DNA from: UBA11855 sp035297385
GTDB lineage: Archaea; Thermoproteota; Bathyarchaeia; Bathyarchaeales; Bathycorpusculaceae
Length of the DNA stretch: 64,000 nt
Assembly: GCA_035297385.1 (NCBI GenBank)
Contig: DATGZD010000070.1
Span: 1-64,000, forward strand
Reading direction: 5' to 3'
The notes below the pieces were generated by a model, which saw only the letters and a program-made list of their open reading frames with translations, searched no databases and was not told where the DNA came from. The position numbers were made by a program, and so were the translations under genes. Positions 44,590-53,645 of the stretch are shown here, piece by piece; the stretch's first letter is position 1; the number at the start of each line of letters is the position of its first letter.

Positions 44590-45517
44590 CTAATCTTGAA
44601 ACAAGTGAACTCATCATTAACGGCAAAATTAACGACGCATCACCCTCAACCATTATCCTTTTTGCTTCAGGGTTAATTTTTCCCCAAGATACGGCTTCAC
44701 GAGGTCGTGCGCCGCTTAAACTTCCATCCCATTCATCTGCAGTACTTATATAGACTACGTAGTCTAAGCCGTCTCGGAATTGATTCCACCAGATGACATG
44801 ATGTTTTGAGATGCCGCCACCGACAATTAATGCACCAGTTTTTCTTGCATCATAAACGATGTTATTTAGTTCACCTGAGTCCTTGAGTAGGTTAAGACGA
44901 AAATCATGGTCTTGACTGAATAACCAAGTTTGATAGCCAACTGCTCCGTCAGCAATACCAGGCACAAAAACAGGTATACCATGCTTTGCTGCCCAATAGA
45001 GGATTGATGTGTCGTTGCAGCATCGTAAGCCTATCTCACGTACGTATTGACTGGGTGAAAGATCCCGTTTCCCTTCACTATACAATTCTTGTAGTAATGC
45101 TTGAATTTTTTGTTCAATTATAGTACCATAACTATCGTTTGGAACTAACACGTTTCCTAAACGGTTTATACCTTCTTCACGTAGCTTAGCATCATTCATT
45201 ATGAATGATCCACGATAATAATGTCTCCAGCATCTCGCCAAATCATGGTCTATAGTGCCACAGGTAGTGATGATTACGTCGATGAGACGGCGTTTCACAA
45301 GTTCCTTGAAGACACCTCTTGTTCCTGTAGCAACAAGATTGCCTGTAAAGGATAAGAATTTAACACAACCCTCTGTTTTGATCATTTTTTCGAGGATGTG
45401 TACGCCAACAGCAGTTTTTCCAGCAGTAAATCCCCATGCTTTCTCCATCTGCTCGATTAATTCATCTATTTTCATATCATCTGAAAATATGTAATCTCTG
45501 ACTGGCTCTTTCTGCAA
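44579..45517 (-). CDS. dys: deoxyhypusine synthase
   Basis: 312 aa. Transfers the aminobutyl group of spermidine to a Lys of aIF5A. SFTGNLVATGTRGVFKELV, TTCGTIDHDLARCW, LIVGGGISKHHVIWW and DGSLSGARPREAVSWGKINP are canonical, with the active-site Lys in SWGKI. TTG start at 45517 with GAGGGA 7 nt before. This copy fits the archaeal DHS pattern better than the one at 43525. Confidence 0.92.
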   Translation of the reverse strand: MQKEPVRDYIFSDDMKIDELIEQMEKAWGFTAGKTAVGVHILEKMIKTEGCVKFLSFTGNLVATGTRGVFKELVKRRLIDVIITTCGTIDHDLARCWRHYYRGSFIMNDAKLREEGINRLGNVLVPNDSYGTIIEQKIQALLQELYSEGKRDLSPSQYVREIGLRCCNDTSILYWAAKHGIPVFVPGIADGAVGYQTWLFSQDHDFRLNLLKDSGELNNIVYDARKTGALIVGGGISKHHVIWWNQFRDGLDYVVYISTADEWDGSLSGARPREAVSWGKINPEAKRIMVEGDASLILPLMMSSLVSRLAKS

Positions 45518-45648
45518 AATGTTTCCCTCAATATGTAATCGTGATATTGATGAACAGGTTTATTTGCGTTTTTGGAAAAAGAAGAATCCTATTATAAAAA
45601 GATAGATAAACGCGAGATGTAATATTTCCAGAAAACCAAGGGAAACTA

Positions 45649-46866
45649 ATGAAGTATGTGCTCGTCGTCGGGGATGGAATGGCAGATTATCCGGTGCCAG
45701 AATTGAACGGTAAAACACCCCTGCAAGTTGCATTTAAACCTAATATGGATTCGATTGCAGCAAACGGTCGGAGCGGTCTTTTAAAGACTGTGCCTAATGG
45801 TATGAATTCAGGTTCTGATACTGCAATTCTTTCAGTGTTAGGTTATGAACCTGATCGACTTTTAGTTGGACGAGGTGCTTTGGAAGCTGCCGCTAGAGGG
45901 ATTAAGCTTAGAAAAAATGATGTTGCCTTCAGATGTAACCTCATTACAGAAGAAAATGGCTTGTTAATGGATTATTCTGCTGGGCATATCACGACAAAAG
46001 AAGCAGAACCGTTGATAGCGGCTGTACAAAAAGCATTCGGGAAGCCTGGCGAAATAGAATTTTTCTCAGGATTAGACTATAGACACTTTTTAGTTATGCA
46101 TAACTTTCCAAGTTCAAAACTTATCGAATGCTGGCCACCACACGATGTAACTGGAGCTGAAATTAACAGTGTTTTACCCAAATCTAAGTCAGAAAAAGTA
46201 GACAAACAGACTCTAGTCCTAAGGAAAATGATTCTTGAATCAAAAATGATTTTGCAGAATCATCCAATCAATATTGCTAGAAGAAAAGCTGGTAAAAGAC
46301 CTGGGAACATGATTTGGTTCTGGGGTGGAGGCGAAGAGCCCTTAATGAAGACATTCAAAGAGAAGTATGGCTTGAAAGCTGGGGTTGTATCAGCAGTGGA
46401 TTTGGTGAAGGGCATCGGAATTTACGCGGGAATGCAGGTTATTAATGTTCCCGGAGCGACTGGAATGTATGATACAAATTTTGAGGGCAAAGCTAAAGCG
46501 GCATTGGAAGCGTTAGAAGAGAATGATTTAGTTTTTCTACATGTTGAAGCACCTGATGAAGCGGGACATGAACGTGATTATATAAAGAAAGTTAAAGCCA
46601 TCGAAGATTTAGATAACAGAATGTTGGGAAAACTTTTAAAAGGTCTAAAACAGCCCTATGCCATTGCGGTTTTGCCGGATCATCCAACTCCTATAACTGT
46701 GGGTACTCATACACGTGATCCTGTGCCGTTTGCGATTCAATCACCGTTCCTAACTGCAGATTGTACGAAAAAGTTTGATGAAATCTCGGCAAAAAGTGGT
46801 GGATTTGGTTTAGTCGAGAAGGATTCTTTAGTATCACTTCTTATTGCCTCTGGAAAAGCTAAGTAG
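45649..46866 (+). CDS. apgM: cofactor-independent phosphoglycerate mutase, ApgM type
   Basis: 405 aa. Interconverts 3- and 2-phosphoglycerate. The alkaline-phosphatase-superfamily metal site is visible in LVVGDGMADYPVPEL (Asp), MNSGSDTAILSVLGY (nucleophile Ser region), HVEAPDEAGHERD and VLPDHPTPITVGTHTRDPVPF (His/Asp ligands). Length fits ApgM rather than the longer bacterial iPGM. AAGGGA precedes the ATG. Confidence 0.96.
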   Translation: MKYVLVVGDGMADYPVPELNGKTPLQVAFKPNMDSIAANGRSGLLKTVPNGMNSGSDTAILSVLGYEPDRLLVGRGALEAAARGIKLRKNDVAFRCNLITEENGLLMDYSAGHITTKEAEPLIAAVQKAFGKPGEIEFFSGLDYRHFLVMHNFPSSKLIECWPPHDVTGAEINSVLPKSKSEKVDKQTLVLRKMILESKMILQNHPINIARRKAGKRPGNMIWFWGGGEEPLMKTFKEKYGLKAGVVSAVDLVKGIGIYAGMQVINVPGATGMYDTNFEGKAKAALEALEENDLVFLHVEAPDEAGHERDYIKKVKAIEDLDNRMLGKLLKGLKQPYAIAVLPDHPTPITVGTHTRDPVPFAIQSPFLTADCTKKFDEISAKSGGFGLVEKDSLVSLLIASGKAK

Positions 46867-46879
46867 CAAATTATATTGT

Positions 46880-47758
46880 CTATTCGGTTAGGTAACTGAT
46901 TATCTTGTCATACAGATCTTTGTCTCGTAAGTCTTCGTAGCCTGCATAGATACTTGGGTTATCGTTTATTTCTACGACAAGGAATTCCCCATTAATTTCT
47001 TTTATATCAACACCATAGAGCCCTTTACCTACAACTCTGCATGCTCTTAAGGCTACGTCTCTAACTCGCATAGGAGTGTTAGTTTTCTTCATTGAGACAG
47101 TTCTGCCCCAAATGACTGTTGGTTTGCCCCGCAGTTTAGCACCATGTTTCCATCGTCCTTTTGGGATCATATATTTGCATGTGTAAAGAACCTGATCATT
47201 GAGTACGCCAACTCGCCAATCAAATTGTGTTGGACAGAATTGTTGTATTGCGATAATATCGGATTTTTTAAAGTACCGTTTTGCAATATCACGAAAACTA
47301 GTCTCACAAGCTGCTTTTTCGACATAGCGACTGAAGCTTGTGTACGGTGCTTTAATGACGACTGGTTTGCCCAAGATATCAAAGATTTCGGCAATTCGTT
47401 TATGATGTAATTCTTCTCTATTGAGGAACATCGTAGGAATATGAGGCACATTGTATTTTTCTAAGAGGGAGTATTGATGAATTTTGTTTGCACAGATTTG
47501 GATACTGTCTGGATCATCGATTACTCTTAAGCCAAGCTCCCAGGCTGTCTTGGAAACAATGTATGATGTATAGAGTGGATCTGTCGTTGCGCGGATGAAT
47601 ACAGCATTGTATTTTGGAATGTTGGGTATGTCTTCTCTGAAGAGAAAATGGAATTCTTGACCTTGCTGTTCTGCTGCATTTTTGAAGTTCTGAAGTGCGG
47701 CTTCTTCTCTTGGATCAGAGAAATTATATTTTTCAACGAAACAGGCTATTTTAGCCAC
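46880..47758 (-). CDS. RimK-type ATP-grasp ligase
   Basis: 292 aa from GTG 47758, with GGTGA 8 nt upstream; GTG 47770 would overlap that SD. The start MAKIACFVEKYNFSDPREEA is a RimK-like N domain. GKPVVIKAPYTSFSRYVEKA and IIAIQQFCPTQFDWRVGVL bind ATP, and VDIKEINGEFLVVEINDNPS has the E-x-N metal site. It forms an amide or peptide bond on an unknown carboxylate. The overlap with the RLAN gene suggests both act as one enzyme. Confidence 0.85.
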   Translation of the reverse strand: MAKIACFVEKYNFSDPREEAALQNFKNAAEQQGQEFHFLFREDIPNIPKYNAVFIRATTDPLYTSYIVSKTAWELGLRVIDDPDSIQICANKIHQYSLLEKYNVPHIPTMFLNREELHHKRIAEIFDILGKPVVIKAPYTSFSRYVEKAACETSFRDIAKRYFKKSDIIAIQQFCPTQFDWRVGVLNDQVLYTCKYMIPKGRWKHGAKLRGKPTVIWGRTVSMKKTNTPMRVRDVALRACRVVGKGLYGVDIKEINGEFLVVEINDNPSIYAGYEDLRDKDLYDKIISYLTE

Positions 47759-48443
47759 TAATGTTTTCACCTTGCTCGGAGAGGAGCAAAACTTCTTGCG
47801 AAATTGTTGCTATATCATCTGGAGTTAACTCTTTCTCTTCGATAAGTTGCAAGCCGGAGAGGTAAGCTTTTCCTCGAATTTTTTGAATATGCAGCTTGCA
47901 TATAGGAATTCTGAAGAGTTTGAAGACTTTTTCTGTAATGTCCTGCGCTTCTGGATCGTCAGGGCATTTACCGAAGAGCGATTTGACAGTGCAGATTTCG
48001 CCTTTGAGAGGTTGAGCGCATACAGCGAATTTATAATTCATGCCCAGACTTTTCACAGCCCTGTATAATGCGGTCTTGTTGTTAGCTACCCTGTAACCCT
48101 CATGAATAAAGGGATTAACAGCATAAACAATGACTGGAAAACCAAGTTCAACACTTATTTTCTTGACAGAATCGGTCACAAGGAAAGATAATGTAGGAAT
48201 ACTTGCTCGTGCAGCGCGTAGTAGTAGAATAGGAATTCGGCTAGAGTCGATGATGTTTTCGCTTGATGGAATAACTTGATTACCAAGAATTTCAGCATGC
48301 AATGATACATAATAGCCTGTCTTCATATACCGATAATCATTGCCTAAATTGAGAGTAAAACCTCTTAACGATGATACAAGAAACCTTGCAGGCTTCAACA
48401 CAGGAAACCTATTAGTTAGGTCGAAATTTGAGACGACCAACAT
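47751..48443 (-). CDS. RLAN-domain protein, partner of ATP-grasp ligase
   Basis: 230 aa. LVVSNFDLTNRFPVLKPARFL, then LNLGNDYRYMKTGYYVSLHAEILGNQVIPS, matches the RLAN domain (RimK-like ATP-grasp N-terminal). In many bacteria this is fused in front of a RimK ligase. Here the two are separate genes overlapping by 8 nt (measured to the preferred ATP-grasp start). The rest of the protein, with CICTVKSLFGKCPDDPE-like Cys positions and GKAYLSGLQLIEEKELTPDD, is unassigned. RLAN proteins are predicted to act in making peptide-like products (family prediction, not shown). Confidence 0.75.
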   Translation of the reverse strand: MLVVSNFDLTNRFPVLKPARFLVSSLRGFTLNLGNDYRYMKTGYYVSLHAEILGNQVIPSSENIIDSSRIPILLLRAARASIPTLSFLVTDSVKKISVELGFPVIVYAVNPFIHEGYRVANNKTALYRAVKSLGMNYKFAVCAQPLKGEICTVKSLFGKCPDDPEAQDITEKVFKLFRIPICKLHIQKIRGKAYLSGLQLIEEKELTPDDIATISQEVLLLSEQGENISG

Positions 48444-48621
48444 CAGTCAAGGAACACCAGACAATCAAAAATGCGTAATTCAATGCTAATATTTAAGATT
48501 AACGATACAAAAAATGAGAGCAACTTAAGCAGACCACCACGATTTTTATCTATAGCATAATTGGTTAAAGAAACATAAACTTCATTATAAATAGAAGGGA
48601 CCAATCTTTTTAATGATAGAA

Positions 48622-49776
48622 TTAAATTCCTAAGTCAGTCCCATTCCAGAAGATAAGTCTAGTATAGTTGTATGCATGAATCTGCAATGAATCCTCATAA
48701 ACAATGTCCAAACGATTACCATATTGGCTAACAAGACTGGTTACATCGCTCCAAATTTTGCTTGAAAACTTATCTGGTCCCCATAATCCCCAGATTGAAT
48801 CAGTTGGTCCACGAAAACCATACGCATAATCTTTTGGCAGGACATAAGCCATTCTATCACCGTATTCTGCAGGTTGTGGGTTGTGTTTCACGTAATTCCA
48901 GAACCTCTGTATGGTCTGAAGATGTTCAGGTTGCAAGATGCCATAGGTAACATTCATGTTTGGGTCTTTCGCGTAATCAAAGACCACAAAATACTTCGCC
49001 CCGTTCTGATAGGCTAACACAAGGTCATCATACATTTGCTGTCCAGACTCTAAGTACGGCGGCAATGTATACGTGTAAGTTAACATTACACCCCAATCTT
49101 TACTATGTGCGGTGGCAGCACCTCTTGCGAGGGCAATGTTTATGGGTCTACTGTGATTCCAAGCTAATTCTGCAAAAATCACGTCGTAGCCTGCTTTATA
49201 ATCAAAATCGTATAGTGCATAATCCGAAGTCATCAACATTGAACCAGTTGGAATAAAATCAAGTAATGCATCATCTCTTATCTTTACCACGAACTTGTCT
49301 GCGGCATCTGGATAATTGTCAGCCTGTTTAACGACCGAAAAATACGGGTCATGGTCAACTTGATGTCCACCAGGTTCATCATAACAATACAACCCAACAA
49401 ACCGTACACCCCATGTCTGCCTAGCGTAGCCGCTCCATGCTGATTGGTTAAGCTGATAGGGATCATTGCTATCTCGGTTTGTATGTGCAAAAACAGCGAA
49501 AGATAACCCACTATCATACAGGTATTGACACATATTATTAACTTTAGTTTCATTAAACGTGATACCGTAGCTTCCAATAATGAAAAAGTTTGTGTAATCT
49601 TTGACTTCATCAACCCGTGCTTTAAGACTTGTCATATTATCATAGGCGGCGTCAACGCCCACAAAGATATTCGGTACGTCACTGTTTGCCTTGCTCTCAA
49701 GATAAACGTGAATTCCCGCAAAAAAGAACAGCGCAAGTAAAATGGCAACAACTGTATAAAGCAGCCATGTTTTCAT
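48622..49776 (-). CDS. membrane-anchored extracellular TIM-barrel-like protein
   Basis: 384 aa. An N-terminal signal anchor (WLLYTVVAILLALFFFAGIHVYL, in parts) is followed by a soluble domain: FVGVDAAYDNMTSLKARVDEV, FIIGSYGITFNETKVNNMC, then VRFVGLYCYDEPGGHQVD. The order of strands, with a YDEPGG motif and many aromatics, resembles glycoside-hydrolase-like barrels of unknown activity. Several N-x-T/S sites fit an extracellular glycoprotein. It is on the same strand as the PQQ protein at 49823, 46 nt downstream of that gene's end, so the two may be cotranscribed. Confidence 0.7.
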   Translation of the reverse strand: MKTWLLYTVVAILLALFFFAGIHVYLESKANSDVPNIFVGVDAAYDNMTSLKARVDEVKDYTNFFIIGSYGITFNETKVNNMCQYLYDSGLSFAVFAHTNRDSNDPYQLNQSAWSGYARQTWGVRFVGLYCYDEPGGHQVDHDPYFSVVKQADNYPDAADKFVVKIRDDALLDFIPTGSMLMTSDYALYDFDYKAGYDVIFAELAWNHSRPINIALARGAATAHSKDWGVMLTYTYTLPPYLESGQQMYDDLVLAYQNGAKYFVVFDYAKDPNMNVTYGILQPEHLQTIQRFWNYVKHNPQPAEYGDRMAYVLPKDYAYGFRGPTDSIWGLWGPDKFSSKIWSDVTSLVSQYGNRLDIVYEDSLQIHAYNYTRLIFWNGTDLGI

Positions 49777-49822
49777 TAGAGTTCACAACCCAAAAGGAAA
49801 GTGTTCGATAAAAACTCTTTCA

Positions 49823-52123
49823 TTATGGACATTGCTGAGCTAATTTGGATTGCTTTGACTGATTTAACGGTCTTCGTCTATAAAGAAAGATCGCCAAGCC
49901 AATGAGTAGCAGCACAGAGATGATTACTACTAACACGAGGATAGTGAGCAATGAATCGGCTTCGGTTTGGGTCGACTGTGTTGGAGCACCTATTGCATAC
50001 ACTATATGATCATATGAGCCAAAATAAACTACGCCATTTACAACTGCCGGAGACGAAACAACCATATCGCCAGTACTGTAACTCCAGAGACGGTCGCCAG
50101 TCATTACTGCCAAAGCATAGAGTTGTTTGTCTGCCGATCCAACAATAACAACTCCTCCAACAATAGCAAGAGATGAATCTACGTCGCCGCCTGTGGCAAA
50201 ATTCCATAGCTCGTTACCATTCGTTGCGTTTATAGCATAGACTCTATCATCACGTGAGCCAATATAGACAATCCTATCAACTACTGCCGGAGAAGAATAT
50301 ACTGCACCAGCCGTTGTGAAGCTCCAGATTTCAGTACCATCTACAGCATTTAAGGCATAGACTTTGTTATCCTGTGAACCAACGTAGACTACACCATCAA
50401 CCACTGCTGGTGTAGAAACTACCATATCATTGGTTGCGAAATTCCAAATTAACGTACCGTTCAACGCGTCTAAGGCATACACGTTATTGTCTAATGAGCC
50501 AATATACAGGACATTATTAACGACTGTAGGAGAAGAAACAACGATTTTGTCCTGTGTCTCAAAATCCCATAAATACTCACCGTTGGAGGCGTTTAATGCG
50601 TACACTTTGTTATCTTGCGAGCCAATATACAATATGCCATTAACAACAGTTGGTGATGAGACAACATGGAGACCCGTTTCAAAACTCCACTTTAGATTGC
50701 CAGTTTGAGCATCAAAAGCATACACCTTGTTATCATATGAGCCAACGTAGACTACACCATCAACCACAGTTGGAGATGAAAGAAGAATTTGACTACCAGT
50801 TTTATAACTCCAGATAACACTTTGGTGTAATTCCCAGTCGAAACTAGTTAAGCCAGTAGAAGCATTCAAAGCATAAAGCGTTCCATCAAGTGAGCCCACG
50901 TAAATTATGCCGTTAATCACAGCGGGTGAAGAATCCACTTTGGCACCTGTAACATGCTCCCAAACCAGATAGCCAGTATTTGCATTTAACGCATAGAGCT
51001 TGCCATCCCATCCGCCCACAAAAACTGTATCATCAGCAAATTCAGGACGAGAAATAATCAAATCATTCGTTGCAAAACTCCATAATGGCTGTCCACTGGC
51101 AGAATTCAAAGCATAAACTCGATTATCATTCGAACCGACATAAACGACATTATTGGCGACAATAGGTGAAGAAGCCACACTGCTCCCAGTAGTGAAATTC
51201 CACGCCAAATCACCAGTATCTGCGTTTAAAGCATAAATGTTGCCATCTATTCCACCAATGTAAACAGTGCCGTTTGCGACGGTAGGCGATGAATACACAT
51301 CGCTGTTTGTCATGTACTTCCAAAGTTGATCTCCAGTTACAGCATCTACAGCGTAGACATTGTTATCTAATGAACCGAAAAAGACTATTCCCTCAGATAC
51401 AGTTGGAGAAGAAACAATGTTATCGTATGTTTCGAATGTCCAAACAGGGTTACCATTAGAAATGTTAAGGGCATAGAGTTTGTGGTCCAAAGAACCAATA
51501 AAGAGAAAACCATCAGCAACTGCAGGCGAAGACAACATAATCTGACCGCCCGTCGCGTAACTCCACTTTAATATTCCTGTTTGTTCATCGAAAGCATACA
51601 CTTTTTTATCTTCCGAAGCAACATAGACAACGCCGTCTGAAACAATAGGATCAGAATCTACATAATATCCAGTTGTGTAATTCCATACTTTTTTACCAGT
51701 ATCAACGTCTAATGCATAGAAGTTGTCGTCCTCTGAACCCACAAAAATCAAGCCATTGGCTACTGCAGGGCGAGAAACAATGATACCATTAGTAGAATAA
51801 TTCCATAATTCTGTTCCATCAGTAGCTCTAAACGCATAGATCTTATGGTCGTAAGAACCCACATACACTACACCATCAGCTACTGTTGGTGAACCTACCT
51901 GTCCACCTGTATTAAACTTCCATAATGTCTGATTCGTCGAAGGAGCAGCTGAGCTTGAGCTCCCAGAATGTGCTACATCATGCCTAAACATTGGCCACCA
52001 ATCTGTAGCTGATTGTCCAAATGCTGGAATACTGTTGGTGAAAAATGATTTACAAATGAAAACTGAGAAGAATAGTGAAAGAACTATCAGAATGATTATA
52101 GAATACGCCGTCTCTCTTCTCAT
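49823..52123 (-). CDS. surface PQQ-like beta-propeller protein, 16 blades
   Basis: 766 aa. Signal anchor at about residues 7-29, then about 16 repeats of 40 aa with the pattern L/VW-x-F/Y-x-T-G...SSP-x-V-x-x-G-x-V-Y-x-G-S-x-D-x-x-x-Y-A-L, then a TM helix (about 733-755) and a basic tail (YRRRPLNQSKQ). Sixteen repeats suit two eight-bladed propellers, with a 9-10 aa insertion after repeat 9. The protein is held to the membrane with the propellers outside. PQQ-repeat folds often only bind partners, so enzyme activity is not implied. Confidence 0.88.
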   Translation of the reverse strand: MRRETAYSIIILIVLSLFFSVFICKSFFTNSIPAFGQSATDWWPMFRHDVAHSGSSSSAAPSTNQTLWKFNTGGQVGSPTVADGVVYVGSYDHKIYAFRATDGTELWNYSTNGIIVSRPAVANGLIFVGSEDDNFYALDVDTGKKVWNYTTGYYVDSDPIVSDGVVYVASEDKKVYAFDEQTGILKWSYATGGQIMLSSPAVADGFLFIGSLDHKLYALNISNGNPVWTFETYDNIVSSPTVSEGIVFFGSLDNNVYAVDAVTGDQLWKYMTNSDVYSSPTVANGTVYIGGIDGNIYALNADTGDLAWNFTTGSSVASSPIVANNVVYVGSNDNRVYALNSASGQPLWSFATNDLIISRPEFADDTVFVGGWDGKLYALNANTGYLVWEHVTGAKVDSSPAVINGIIYVGSLDGTLYALNASTGLTSFDWELHQSVIWSYKTGSQILLSSPTVVDGVVYVGSYDNKVYAFDAQTGNLKWSFETGLHVVSSPTVVNGILYIGSQDNKVYALNASNGEYLWDFETQDKIVVSSPTVVNNVLYIGSLDNNVYALDALNGTLIWNFATNDMVVSTPAVVDGVVYVGSQDNKVYALNAVDGTEIWSFTTAGAVYSSPAVVDRIVYIGSRDDRVYAINATNGNELWNFATGGDVDSSLAIVGGVVIVGSADKQLYALAVMTGDRLWSYSTGDMVVSSPAVVNGVVYFGSYDHIVYAIGAPTQSTQTEADSLLTILVLVVIISVLLLIGLAIFLYRRRPLNQSKQSKLAQQCP

Positions 52124-52302
52124 GTTGTTTTCAACAAATACTATAGCTTTGAGTAATCCATAAAAGTTTTCATTAAGAAGACTCGTCGAAAAACGGGAAA
52201 AGATCTTCTAGACTAATCTTTACCTAATACTTGCGTTGATTGCTTCAATTATGACATTTTGATAGGTTTAGAGGATAAAAAGAAGAGTGCGAAATGTTGA
52301 TA

Positions 52303-53427
52303 TTATTTAGTTTTTTTGCGTAGACTCTCTGGAATATAAGCGCAAGCTGGATCAGATTCATAGATGTCTCCGGTCAGAGCATATGATCTATTCCTGCAGC
52401 CACCACAAAGTTCTCTGTATTCACATACATTACATTTGCCTCTCAACACATTTCGGTCTCGAAAACTACTGTAGTAGGGTGATTTTTGCATGTCCATCCA
52501 AACCTGCGTTAGATTATCTTCACGAACGTTACCAAGTCGCATAGGTTCAATTGGATGCAGATCGCTGTAGAAACAGGGGATTAAGTTGCCGTTTTCTGTA
52601 ACACTAATGTAGCCACCGAACGCAAAGTAGGTGCATTTTCCATGGAATCGTTTCTCGTACCATTCATCAAAATTTGGTGGATTTCGCATTTTGACAACAC
52701 GAGCATAGTGTGGACAGTGAACATGAATATCGAATTTGCCATCATATTTTTGGCTTAAATCCCAAATATGATTTAAGACCCATTCGTATTGTTCGGGTGT
52801 TGGAGTTAACTTGTTATCTTCTTTTGCTCGTCCACTCGGTACTAGATGGTTAAACCAAACAAAGTTGGCATGATATTTATCAGCTAATTCACATACATGA
52901 TCAAGATACTTATAATTAATGGAAGTAATTGCTGCGGCTAAACCGTTGAGGATCCCTGCTTTTGAGACTTTTTGAATTGCTGTTAACGCCTTTTGGTATG
53001 ATCCTTTGCCACGAAGTTGGTCATTTATTTCTTCTGGACCGTCGATGCTGATGGAGGTCCATACTTGATTCTTTACTAAATTATCGTAGATTTCTCCATC
53101 AACAAAGCAACCATTTGTTAGGAGACAAACATTCAACCCTTTGCTCTTTGCGTATCCGACAATTTCAAAAATGTCTTTTCGTAGTAATGGTTCGCCACCT
53201 TTTAAGCCGAACCATTTGGCTCCGAAGTTATAGACTTCATCCACAAGGTGTAACGCTTCTTGGGTGGTTAATTCTCTTTCAGCACGTTTGTTAGTCGCAT
53301 CCACATTACAATAAGCACAACGAGCGTTGCATTCACCTGTTGCTCTCCAAGAAGTCATCAATAACGGTCCTTTCTGAGTCAAATTAGAATCCTCTTTAAA
53401 GTTGCCTTGTTGGAAATCATTGTTCAT
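52303..53427 (-). CDS. radical SAM/SPASM protein
   Basis: 374 aa. The radical SAM cluster motif CNARCAYCN is at about residues 33-41, GGEPLLRKD follows, and the C-terminal SPASM region has CNVCEYRELCGGCRNR and a final Cys in SDPACAY that bind auxiliary clusters. This layout is shared by peptide maturases (PqqE, AnSME-like) and the NirJ/AhbD haem group. The target is unknown. It lies between, and divergent from, PQQ-propeller genes, which suggests a link to surface proteins (inference). Confidence 0.88.
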   Translation of the reverse strand: MNNDFQQGNFKEDSNLTQKGPLLMTSWRATGECNARCAYCNVDATNKRAERELTTQEALHLVDEVYNFGAKWFGLKGGEPLLRKDIFEIVGYAKSKGLNVCLLTNGCFVDGEIYDNLVKNQVWTSISIDGPEEINDQLRGKGSYQKALTAIQKVSKAGILNGLAAAITSINYKYLDHVCELADKYHANFVWFNHLVPSGRAKEDNKLTPTPEQYEWVLNHIWDLSQKYDGKFDIHVHCPHYARVVKMRNPPNFDEWYEKRFHGKCTYFAFGGYISVTENGNLIPCFYSDLHPIEPMRLGNVREDNLTQVWMDMQKSPYYSSFRDRNVLRGKCNVCEYRELCGGCRNRSYALTGDIYESDPACAYIPESLRKKTK

Positions 53428-53478
53428 TTTAGACTTTTCGGACCTAAAAAAGATTATGTGATTTAACCAGCTTTTTAC

Positions 53479-53568
53479 ATGGACGAAACCCAGAAGAACT
53501 TAACAACAGTTAGCCCATTGGCAATCCCAGTCACTCACTTGGCTGGCATTAAATCCATCAACCGATGA
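53479..53568 (+). CDS. possible 29-aa peptide upstream of the PQQ gene
   Basis: ATG 53479 to TGA 53566-53568. The product MDETQKNLTTVSPLAIPVTH continues LAGIKSINR. Its stop overlaps the ATG at 53565 (ATGA), as in translational coupling with the longer frame of the PQQ gene. It lacks a good SD and has no cysteine. It could be a leader, a peptide substrate for the divergent radical SAM enzyme, or chance. Confidence 0.25.
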   Translation: MDETQKNLTTVSPLAIPVTHLAGIKSINR

Positions 53569-53645
53569 ATACTGCCGTAAAGTTTATAGTACAACACAAG
53601 CTAGTCATTAATCGGGTCGTTTCACAACTTGTTGGGGTTAGGAAA

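Noticed and set aside
50010..50708. Repeated similar short frames opposite the propeller gene
   Set aside because: They mirror the propeller repeat DNA, not a CRISPR or true tandem gene array.
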